Program-made: the position numbers and the translations under genes
Part shown: positions 21,855 through 31,091 of the stretch, one piece after another
Position numbering within the stretch: the first letter of the stretch is position 1
Layout: each line of letters opens with the position of its first letter
NCBI GenBank assembly: GCA_017414645.1
Contig: JAFQLL010000024.1
Coordinates: 1 to 37,420, forward strand
DNA length: 37,420 nt
Origin: Clostridia bacterium
Lineage (GTDB): Bacteria; Bacillota; Clostridia; UMGS1883
Direction of reading: 5' to 3'
Notes under the pieces: model-generated
What the model was told of the DNA's origin: nothing
Database searches by the model: none
Seen by the model: only the letters and a program-made list of their open reading frames with translations

Positions 21855-23582
21855 TCACGCATTTAAACCTGTTTCATATAATTTCTTATATGCTCCGTCA
21901 AGTGCCAATAATTCTTCATGGCTGCCCATTTCCTTTACACCGCCGTCTTCGATTACAACAATCTTGTCGGCGTTTTTAATGGTGGAAAGGCGATGCGCAA
22001 TAATAATTGTGGTGCGGTTTTCAATAACCTTGTCGATAGCTTCGTGAATAAGGCGCTCGGTGCGGTTATCAACTGCGCTTGTAGCTTCGTCTAAAATAAG
22101 TATGGGGCGGTTACGTAAAATTGCACGTGCTATGGCAATTCGCTGCTTCTGACCGCCTGAGAGGCGTACACCTCTTTCGCCTACGATGGTGTCGTAGCCG
22201 TTTTCAAGCTCATTTATAAAGCTGTCGGCATTGGCAAGGCGGGCTGCTGCAAACACCTCTTCGTCTGTTGCTTCGGGTGCGCCGTAGCGTATGTTTTCGC
22301 TTACCGTGCCATGGAAAAGGAACACGTCCTGCAATACCATGGAAATGTTTTCGTGCAAGGAGTGAAGGGTCATGTCCTTAAGATTAACTCCGTCAAGATA
22401 AATGCCGCCCTTGGTGGGGTCGTAGAAGCGTGTTGTCAGAGAGGCAATTGTTGTTTTGCCCACACCTGTTGAGCCAACGAGGGCAACTGTTTCGCCGGGG
22501 TTAATTTTAAGGGAGAAGTTGCTGAGCACCTCAGACGATTCGTTATAGGAGAAGGAAACGTTTTTAAATTCAATTTCGCCCTCACATCTGCCTATTTCAA
22601 TTGCGCCTTCCTTGTCGGTAACGTCGCTTTTTACCTCAAGCATCTGGAAAATTCTGTCGCCTGCGGCTAAGGAATCCTGCAGGTCTTCATTAGTACGGGC
22701 AAGAGAGTTTATGGGCGCATAAAGAGAGGAGAGGTACAAAAGAAATGCCACTACCTCACCGGCATCAATTTCGCCACCTGCTGCCATTATACCGCCAACA
22801 CCTATTACCAGCACTGTACCAAGCTGGTTTAAAAATGCAATGAAGGGGTGAACGATACTGCTCTTTTTGAAAGCCGCCATTGTAAGGCGCGTGTAATCGT
22901 TTGTTCTTTTTGCAAATTTATCCCTTTCCCGGTCAAGGCAGTTAAACACCTGTATTTCCTTTATACCCGAGAAATTGTCCTGGAGTGTGCCGTTTATTTC
23001 GGCAACTGTCTGGTGACGGTTGTTAAATAGCGGGCGCACCTTTTTTGCATAAAACCACACGCAAACGCCGACAACGGGCAATGTAAGGATTGCGTAAATC
23101 GCCAAGCGTACATTCATGGACAAAAGCATTATGATAACGCCGAAAAACATTACCGAATTTGCTAAAATATCGGGTGCACAGTGAGCGGTGAAAAGCTCAA
23201 GGGTTAAGGTGTCGTTAATAACACGGCTCATAAGCTGACCTGTCTGCTTGTCAGAAAAGAACTTGGGAGAAAGGCGCTGAATGTGGTCATAGAGCTTGTT
23301 GCGCATGTCTTCAACAAAGCTCCATGCAGCGTAGTGGCTTACATAAACCTTTATTGCCTGTGTTACAAAAACGCCAAATGCAATTAAAAGAAACCATAAT
23401 GCCAGACGAGGTGCCTCCAAAGGAAGCTTCTGTGCATCGTCGGCAATGAGGTTTACAAGGCTCGAAATAAGCCTTGGTGTGAAAAGCGACAATACCGAAT
23501 TGAGAATTGTTGCCACTGCGGTAATTAAAAGAAATAAATGATATTTCTTAGCCGCCTTTAAAAGCTTAAATGCTGTTTTCAA
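21855..23582 (-). CDS. ABC exporter, fused membrane and ATPase domains
   Basis: A 575-residue half-transporter of the MsbA/multidrug exporter type. Six transmembrane helices lie in the first 310 residues. The ATPase domain has Walker A GSTGVGKTT, signature LSGGQKQR and Walker B ILILDEATSAVD with the catalytic Glu. The open frame extends upstream into the repeat at 23632. I place the start at TTG 23582 (then KTAFKLLKAAKKYHLF), because a perfect AAAGGAGG lies 11 bases before it and no ATG is near. A homodimer is expected, as no partner half-transporter is adjacent. Substrate unknown; it is not the missing importer for the solute-binding lipoprotein. Confidence 0.93.
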   Translation of the reverse strand: MKTAFKLLKAAKKYHLFLLITAVATILNSVLSLFTPRLISSLVNLIADDAQKLPLEAPRLALWFLLIAFGVFVTQAIKVYVSHYAAWSFVEDMRNKLYDHIQRLSPKFFSDKQTGQLMSRVINDTLTLELFTAHCAPDILANSVMFFGVIIMLLSMNVRLAIYAILTLPVVGVCVWFYAKKVRPLFNNRHQTVAEINGTLQDNFSGIKEIQVFNCLDRERDKFAKRTNDYTRLTMAAFKKSSIVHPFIAFLNQLGTVLVIGVGGIMAAGGEIDAGEVVAFLLYLSSLYAPINSLARTNEDLQDSLAAGDRIFQMLEVKSDVTDKEGAIEIGRCEGEIEFKNVSFSYNESSEVLSNFSLKINPGETVALVGSTGVGKTTIASLTTRFYDPTKGGIYLDGVNLKDMTLHSLHENISMVLQDVFLFHGTVSENIRYGAPEATDEEVFAAARLANADSFINELENGYDTIVGERGVRLSGGQKQRIAIARAILRNRPILILDEATSAVDNRTERLIHEAIDKVIENRTTIIIAHRLSTIKNADKIVVIEDGGVKEMGSHEELLALDGAYKKLYETGLNA

Positions 23583-23631
23583 TGGTGGGAGAACCTCCTT
23601 TGTGGGTTTTAGTTTGATTTGATTAGGTAAT

Positions 23632-23744
23632 TGCAACAGTTTAATAAGGTATGGGGACATAGCCATTCATTCATTCGTCATTGGGCTTGTGGCAATACGA
23701 ATTTGTGGGCTGACTATGGGTAGGCAATGTCCCCCAACGTGGGC
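23632..23744. repeat. Intergenic repeat family A, copy 2 (without the nested insert)
   Basis: The simpler copy of the element at 9996-10183. GGGGACAT near its left end and ATGTCCCC near its right end are inverted repeats, so the element can fold into one long hairpin. It abuts the ligA stop codon on one side and lies just upstream of the exporter start on the other. Confidence 0.7.
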
Positions 23745-23745
23745 T

Positions 23746-25722
<1,977 letters not shown>

Positions 25723-26361
25723 TTAAATTTCCACCATATCGTTTGTATAGATTGATTTTCTGAGATATTCGCAGTCGCCTGAGTTGTAGCCTTCAATGTA
25801 TTTGTTCATGGCTTTTATAACAACGTCTGGCTTTAAGTTTGCCTGGCTTCCTGCAGAAAGGAGCATGCTCATATGGCCGTTTTCTATTTTAATATCTGTA
25901 ATATCGCCTCTTATATCCGTGTCTTTTATACCGCTTTTTGTCTTTTTCGGTACAATCATGCTGCCCAAGGAAAGAAAAGCTTCAAGCTGAGGGACTGTAG
26001 GCAAATTGCAGTAAACGTTATAGAGGCAGTAGGAAAGGTGCTTTACATCGGGCTTACCCTCTTTAACCTCAATAACCTCCAACCCTTCGGGCATCACTGT
26101 GGAAAAACGCTTTAAAAGCTCTTCTGCGCTTATGTCTTCTGTTACGGAAAAAAGCATAATTTCGCATTCGCTTTCATAAAATACGGACAAGGGAAGTGCG
26201 AAAGAAATTTTAGGATGAGGGTTAAAGCCCTCGGAATATGCAATGGGAATACCGCCACGGCGGAAAACGCGGTTGAATACCCTTACCATGTCTAAGTGAG
26301 AAATGTATTTTGCTCTGCCAAACTTTTTGTAGCGGGCATAGAAATGATTATTTTGTAACAC
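25723..26361 (-). CDS. TIGR03936 (DUF2344) radical-SAM-linked protein
   Basis: A 212-residue protein of the DUF2344/TIGR03936 family, always found beside or fused to TIGR03960 radical SAM proteins. The hallmark N terminus is ARYKKFGRAKYISHLDMVRVFNRVFRRGGIPIAYSEGFNPHPKISFALPL. The start is GTG 26361, eight bases after AAGGAGG; an ATG in between is out of frame. Overlap with the radical SAM gene by 14 bases implies a stable pair. Function unknown; RNA modification is often suggested because of linkage to rng and ribosomal protein genes in other Clostridia. Confidence 0.9.
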   Translation of the reverse strand: MLQNNHFYARYKKFGRAKYISHLDMVRVFNRVFRRGGIPIAYSEGFNPHPKISFALPLSVFYESECEIMLFSVTEDISAEELLKRFSTVMPEGLEVIEVKEGKPDVKHLSYCLYNVYCNLPTVPQLEAFLSLGSMIVPKKTKSGIKDTDIRGDITDIKIENGHMSMLLSAGSQANLKPDVVIKAMNKYIEGYNSGDCEYLRKSIYTNDMVEI

Positions 26362-28186
26362 TGCATTTTCCTCCTTCACAAAGAGTGTTGGCGCCGCAAG
26401 CGGAGCACTTTTCACGGCAGTTAGGTGTTGTGGCTGCTTGTTTTGCCTTTTCGTTTTCCCTCTTCAAAAATTCCTTTGTAACGCCTATGTTTACAAAATC
26501 CCAGGGGAAGAGGTCAGAATATTCCCTCTCACGTACGTAGAAGTCGGGGTTTACATTGGCATTCTTAAAGGCTTCGTTCCACTTTTCCATGTCAAAGGTT
26601 TCGTTCCAGGAATCGAACTTACAGCCCAATTTATGTGCTTCAATAAGCACCTTATTCAAGCGGCGGTCGCCACGGGCAAAAATGCCTTCAAGCACGCTCA
26701 CGTCACTTTCGTGATAGCTGTACTTAACATGGCGGTTTGTAATGGCATTCTTTAAAAGCTGCTGCTTGCGCCTTAATTCCTCGCGGTTATTCTGCTCTGC
26801 CCATTCAAAGGGGGTAAAGGGCTTGGGAACAAAGCTCGAAACGCCTATGTTAACACTGGGTGGGCGCTTTTTGTTCTTGCTTACTTTATAGTATTCTTCA
26901 ACAACCTTGTGGGCAAGGTCGGCAATGCCTAAAATATCCTCATCGGTTTCGTAGGGCAGGCCTATCATAAAGTAGAGCTTGATGGTTGTCCAGCCGCCTT
27001 CAAAGGCAAGGCGTGCACTGCGCAAGAGGTCTTCCTCGGTAACGTTTTTATTTATAACGTCGCGCATTCTCTGTGTGCCTGCCTCAGGAGCAAAGGTTAA
27101 CCCGCTCTTTCGTACCTTCTGCACCTTTTCCATTAAGTCAAGGGAGAAGTTGTCCACTCGTAAGGAGGGAAGGGAAAGACCGATTTTTTCCTTTTCGGTT
27201 ACCTTTAAAAGCTCCTCGGCAAGAAGGGGGAATTCGGTGTAGTCGCTTGTGGAAAGTGAGCACAGGCTGAGCTCCTCGTAGCCTGTGGAGTTAATTAATT
27301 TAATTGCATCTTCAGTAAGTGTTTTGTAGCTCTTTTCGCGTACGGGGCGATAAATCATGCCTGCCTGACAGAAACGGCAACCACGTATGCAGCCACGGAA
27401 CACCTCGATGGAAATGCGGTCGTGAACAATGTTTGTGTAGGGCACAATGAACTTATCCGGGAAGGAAACTGTGTCAAGCTCCTTAATAATCCTCTTTGTA
27501 ACCTTTTCGGGTGCTTCGGGGCAGTTGGGAGTAAATGCCTTTATCGTATTGTCCTCGTTATATTGAACGTCGTAAAGGCAGGGCACGTATATACCCTCAA
27601 TTTTTGCAATTTTCTTTAAATAATCAATTCTTTTTCCGCCTTCATTTTTCCATTCACTGTAGGCATCCATGAGCTCATTTATTACCTCTTCACCTTCGCC
27701 CATTGTGAAAAAGTCGCAGATTTCTGCCAAGGGCTCGGGGTTATAGGCGCAGGGACCACCTGCGTTTACAAAGGGGTCGCCCTCGCCTCTTTCGCTCGAT
27801 AAAAGGGGCACGCCTGCTAAATCGAGCATGTTTAAAATGTTAGTATAGCTCATTTCATACTGCAGGGTAAAGCCTAAAAAGTCGAAATGGCGCACACTTT
27901 CACGGCTCTCTAAAGCAAAGAGAGGAGTGTTTGTTTTTCTCATTTCCTCTTCCATGTCAATCCATGGCGCAAAAACTCTTTCGCACCAGGTATCGTTACG
28001 CTCATTTAAAACGTGGTAAAGTATTTTCATGCCAAGGTGGCTCATGCCTACCTCGTAGGTGTCTGGAAAGCAAAAGCCGTAGCGGATTTTAACCTCATCG
28101 GCATTTTTTACAACGCTGTTCAACTCGCCACCTGTGTAGGCGCTGGGTTTCTGAACGTTTTTTAATATGTTGTCTATGTTAAGCAT
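26348..28186 (-). CDS. TIGR03960 B12-binding-type radical SAM protein
   Basis: A 612-residue radical SAM protein of family TIGR03960. The N-terminal half carries the B12-binding-like domain (VKIRYGFCFPDTYEVGMSHLGMKILYHVLN). The cluster motif is CIRGCRFCQAGMIYRP, followed by SLCSLSTSDY and APEAGTQRMRDVINK. The C terminus ends in CREKCSACGANTLCEGGKC, a possible extra metal site. The open frame runs about 96 codons further upstream into spoIVFB-like sequence; I chose the ATG at 28186, nine bases after AAAGGA, which gives the standard family N terminus. Substrate unknown. Confidence 0.92.
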   Translation of the reverse strand: MLNIDNILKNVQKPSAYTGGELNSVVKNADEVKIRYGFCFPDTYEVGMSHLGMKILYHVLNERNDTWCERVFAPWIDMEEEMRKTNTPLFALESRESVRHFDFLGFTLQYEMSYTNILNMLDLAGVPLLSSERGEGDPFVNAGGPCAYNPEPLAEICDFFTMGEGEEVINELMDAYSEWKNEGGKRIDYLKKIAKIEGIYVPCLYDVQYNEDNTIKAFTPNCPEAPEKVTKRIIKELDTVSFPDKFIVPYTNIVHDRISIEVFRGCIRGCRFCQAGMIYRPVREKSYKTLTEDAIKLINSTGYEELSLCSLSTSDYTEFPLLAEELLKVTEKEKIGLSLPSLRVDNFSLDLMEKVQKVRKSGLTFAPEAGTQRMRDVINKNVTEEDLLRSARLAFEGGWTTIKLYFMIGLPYETDEDILGIADLAHKVVEEYYKVSKNKKRPPSVNIGVSSFVPKPFTPFEWAEQNNREELRRKQQLLKNAITNRHVKYSYHESDVSVLEGIFARGDRRLNKVLIEAHKLGCKFDSWNETFDMEKWNEAFKNANVNPDFYVREREYSDLFPWDFVNIGVTKEFLKRENEKAKQAATTPNCREKCSACGANTLCEGGKCSVTK

Positions 28187-28259
28187 ACAGGTCATTCCTT
28201 TCGCCATATTTTCACAGAATATATTATACCTTTTTTCTTGGCTCTTTTCAACAAAAACA

Positions 28260-28811
28260 TTACATTTTGCCTTTGAAATATCCCAGTATTCTGGCAGACA
28301 CGTTTTTTTCAAAACGGTTTTTTTCGCCAATGAGCAATAATGCTGTAAGAAGGATAGGCAGCATAAGAGGCAAGTGGTGCTTAACGGAAAAAAGAACAAC
28401 ACAAAGAATGAAAAGGAGGGAAAAATAAAAAGCGAACTTCCCGAAAATGCAATTGACAATAACTCCACCGTCAAGAGGGGCTACGGGCATGAGATTAAAT
28501 AGGGCAAGGGCAAGGTTTTCACGGGGGTATATGCCGAAAAAATACATGAGAAGGTTAAATAGCGGCCCTGCAAGAAAAATGAAAATGCTGTGCTTTCTGT
28601 CGGGAATTGACGAAAGACTCAGCATGCACCCCCAGGGCAGAAGCTTAAAGGCAGAAACCCTTTCTTTTAAAAGGAGGCTAACAGCAAAATGTGAAAGCTC
28701 GTGCAAAAATATGAATGTATACAGCACGAAGAAACCTCTTTTGTAATTGCTTGCCCCCATGAAGATGAAGAAGGGGATTGTCAGCGGGTGAATACAAAGC
28801 TTAGGTTTCAA
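28260..28811 (-). CDS. M50 site-2 protease, SpoIVFB-like
   Basis: A 183-residue membrane metalloprotease. The zinc motif HELSH lies in the first helices (about 38-42), and the second motif is NLMPVAPLDGG (about 107-117). This is the SpoIVFB group, which in Bacillus cleaves pro-sigma-K in the mother cell. It lacks the C-terminal CBS domain of Bacillus SpoIVFB and is accordingly short. The start is probably TTG 28811, eight bases after TTTGGAG; the GTG at 28820 overlaps that site. No spoIVFA is adjacent. The order spoIVFB, TIGR03960, TIGR03936 is common in Clostridia. Confidence 0.85.
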   Translation of the reverse strand: MKPKLCIHPLTIPFFIFMGASNYKRGFFVLYTFIFLHELSHFAVSLLLKERVSAFKLLPWGCMLSLSSIPDRKHSIFIFLAGPLFNLLMYFFGIYPRENLALALFNLMPVAPLDGGVIVNCIFGKFAFYFSLLFILCVVLFSVKHHLPLMLPILLTALLLIGEKNRFEKNVSARILGYFKGKM

Positions 28812-28842
28812 AAAACTCACTCCAAAAACGTATATTATTCTA

Positions 28843-28871
28843 TTGAAATTTATTGGTAAATATGATATACT
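28843..28871 (+). promoter_or_regulatory. Predicted sigma-A promoter of the CopZ-like gene
   Basis: TTGAAA (28843-28848), 17 bases, TATACT (28866-28871), 28 bases before the ATG. No copper-box-like palindrome (TACAnnTGTA) is visible. Confidence 0.65.
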
Positions 28872-28899
28872 GAGCTAAATTAATTCGGACGGTGATATT

Positions 28900-29127
28900 A
28901 TGAAGAAAATAGTTTACATTGACGGTATGATGTGCGAGGGCTGTGCAAAAAGCATGAAGGAAGCCTTCGAAAAGATGGTTGGTGTTGACTCCTGTAAAAT
29001 CGACCTTAAGAAAAAGTGCGCTGTGGTTAAGCTTCAGGGCAACGTTATCGACACTGCTCTTTCCGATTGTGTGGAACGCACAGGCTTTAAGTGTGTGGAC
29101 ATAAAGGTTAAAAAGGGCTTGTTCTGA
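28900..29127 (+). CDS. Heavy-metal-associated domain protein (CopZ-like)
   Basis: A 75-residue single HMA domain. The metal site is GMMCEGCAKS with CxxC at about 12-15, and the ferredoxin-like fold pattern VDSCKIDLKKKCAVVKLQG follows. The family carries copper(I) or related soft metals to P-type ATPases. Four further cysteines (about 28, 36, 51 and 60) are unusual for CopZ. No copper ATPase or repressor is adjacent, so it stands alone between a sporulation protease and a secreted protease. GGTGAT precedes the ATG. Copper is the likely metal, by family only. Confidence 0.88.
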   Translation: MKKIVYIDGMMCEGCAKSMKEAFEKMVGVDSCKIDLKKKCAVVKLQGNVIDTALSDCVERTGFKCVDIKVKKGLF

Positions 29128-29162
29128 TTCTGATATAGTTAATTACAAGGGAGCGTAAGGAT

Positions 29163-31091
29163 ATGATTAAAAAAGTTGTTTTAGCTGTTTTAGTCTGTAT
29201 CTTTGCGTTCCCTTTTTCTGTTTGCGCCGACTATTATAATGCCTGCGACATTTATAAGGATGCATTTCCCCCTGTAAGAGACCAGAAGGGGCATAGCGAC
29301 TGCTGGAGCTATGCGGCAACAGGCGCACTGTCACATTCCATGGTGGTTAAAGATAATGCGGACTTTTCAAGTGGGGATAACCTCTTTTCTGAGGGGCACA
29401 TGTCGGCAGCTATCAATGCAACAGGTGATAAGTTTTTTGAAAAATACACGCGCTCTCACGAAGTGGGCGGCAACCGTGCAGGTGCAGTTGCCTACCTTGC
29501 AAGAACACGTTTCTCGGGCCCTGTTTTGTATAATCATTACAACGACAACGAGTATGGCTTATACTTGTCGGGCATAACAAGCTACAGCCTGCTTAATGCC
29601 GAAAAAAAGCAGGCAACCCTTACAAGGGCACTGTTTCTTACCGACAAAAATGAAGGCAGCAGCTATGCAAAATATAACAAAGAAACAAAAACCCTTGTAT
29701 ATGGCAAAAACGAAGCTGTTATAGATAAAATAAAAAACGCCGTAAGGCTTTACGGCGGTGTGGCAGTTTCCTATTATACTTATGAGCGGGACCAGAAAAC
29801 CTACTATAACCCCGAAACGGCTGCATACTGCGCTCCCTGGGAGGACTATGCCCGTAAAAAAACGCCCGACGGCAACTGTGTAAAGTTTTCAGGCGATGAG
29901 TATAAATTTGACATGGCAACAAACCATGCGGTTGTCATTGTGGGCTGGGACGATAACTATTCCTACAAAAACTTTAAAAATCCGCCCGTGTCCTTTGACG
30001 GAGAAAGCTACACCTATGAAAATGGTACATGGATTGTTAAAACCAGCTGGGGCGAACAATTCGGAAAGGGCGGCTACGAGTACATATCCTATATGGAGCC
30101 CACTATTTGCCAGAACGCAACAGTCTACGACATGGAATATACCCAAAGCTACAGCATGGTTACCCACAGCGAAAAAGGGCTTATGGGCAGCGTGCGCTTC
30201 CCCGATGTGGGCTATGGTGTTTGTGCAGCTAACCGCTTTGAAGAAGAGGGGCTTATAAATGCCGTTGGCATTTATGTGTGTCACGAAAACGCATCGGTAG
30301 AGCTTGTTATTGATACCTCCCCCGAGGCTGCGCTGAAAAGATTTACAAAAACAGAGTTTGATAAAAACACCATCACACTTATTGACATGGAAACAGGTGA
30401 AGAGAAAAAAGCCCTGCATTTTGAAGAGTCGGGCTATTATCTTTTAAGGCTTAAAACACCTGTTGTGGCAAGGGGCAGGTTTGACGTTTACGCAAAATAC
30501 ACCGTAAGCGAAAAGTGTGACCTTGTTCTTCCTTCGGGAAGTAACCTTGGTACAGACGAAGCCTTTGTGCCCAACGTAAGCTATTGGGCGCACATAACGG
30601 GCAACGGTCATGTGCACGAATGGAAGGGCATTGACACCAACTGGGGCATAGCTGTTTTTACAACCGATGCGGATTTTGAAAAGGTAAAGGTCGGGAAAAC
30701 CGCCGAGGGGGCAAAAATGGAGCTTTACCGTTATAACGAAAATGCTGAGGGCACTGTTGTAGCCGTGTGCTATAAAAATGGAAAGGTTACCCAAAGACAA
30801 TGTATTAAGCCTCAGTTTGACCAATACGGCTATTGGGAAGCAGAAATAAAAACCGATGCGGATTATGTAAAAGCATTTGTGTGGCAGAAAAACAAAAAAG
30901 TGTCGAAATTCGACACTTTTTTTGTTATGTTTTATTGCATAGGAAATTGCGCGCAGAATGTGCGCATATTTGCTTGTAAAATAAAAGTGTACCTTTTCGT
31001 CCCCCAAGATTGGGGGACCGAGGGGGTTGAAGTGTTAAAACACTTTTTTATTTCGCTGCAACTGCATACACATAATCGGAATATAACGTGA
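29163..31091 (+). CDS. Secreted papain-like (C1) protease with lectin-like domain and aberrant tail
   Basis: A 642-residue secreted protein. Signal peptide 1-22 (SVCA), then a C1 protease domain with oxyanion Gln41, catalytic Cys47 (HSDCWSYAA) and His255 (NHAVVIVGWDDNY). The position of the catalytic Asn is Thr294 (VKTSWG, where the family has KNSWG), so activity may be reduced. Residues about 330-480 resemble the lectin-like domain that often follows this protease in Clostridia, then a beta-rich module ending YVKAFVWQKN. The frame continues about 65 residues through a terminator-like hairpin (30894-30923) and overlaps the convergent gene. That tail is probably not native; the ancestral stop was likely just before the hairpin. 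Confidence 0.85.
   Translation: MIKKVVLAVLVCIFAFPFSVCADYYNACDIYKDAFPPVRDQKGHSDCWSYAATGALSHSMVVKDNADFSSGDNLFSEGHMSAAINATGDKFFEKYTRSHEVGGNRAGAVAYLARTRFSGPVLYNHYNDNEYGLYLSGITSYSLLNAEKKQATLTRALFLTDKNEGSSYAKYNKETKTLVYGKNEAVIDKIKNAVRLYGGVAVSYYTYERDQKTYYNPETAAYCAPWEDYARKKTPDGNCVKFSGDEYKFDMATNHAVVIVGWDDNYSYKNFKNPPVSFDGESYTYENGTWIVKTSWGEQFGKGGYEYISYMEPTICQNATVYDMEYTQSYSMVTHSEKGLMGSVRFPDVGYGVCAANRFEEEGLINAVGIYVCHENASVELVIDTSPEAALKRFTKTEFDKNTITLIDMETGEEKKALHFEESGYYLLRLKTPVVARGRFDVYAKYTVSEKCDLVLPSGSNLGTDEAFVPNVSYWAHITGNGHVHEWKGIDTNWGIAVFTTDADFEKVKVGKTAEGAKMELYRYNENAEGTVVAVCYKNGKVTQRQCIKPQFDQYGYWEAEIKTDADYVKAFVWQKNKKVSKFDTFFVMFYCIGNCAQNVRIFACKIKVYLFVPQDWGTEGVEVLKHFFISLQLHTHNRNIT
30894..30923 (+). terminator. 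Terminator-like hairpin inside the protease reading frame
   Basis: GTGTCG-AAATT-CGACAC stem, extended by A6 on the left and T7 on the right. In form it is an ordinary intrinsic terminator, but the protease frame reads straight through it. Confidence 0.8.
31030..31051 (+). terminator. Second terminator-like hairpin between convergent genes
   Basis: AAGTGTT-AA-AACACTT with a T-run on the plus strand only, so it would stop plus-strand transcripts from the protease gene. It overlaps the stop codon of the heparinase-like gene. Confidence 0.65.

Noticed and set aside
21855..23582. ATPase partner for the adjacent solute-binding lipoprotein
   Set aside because: It is a fused exporter-type half-transporter (six helices plus ATPase) on the opposite strand, not an importer component.
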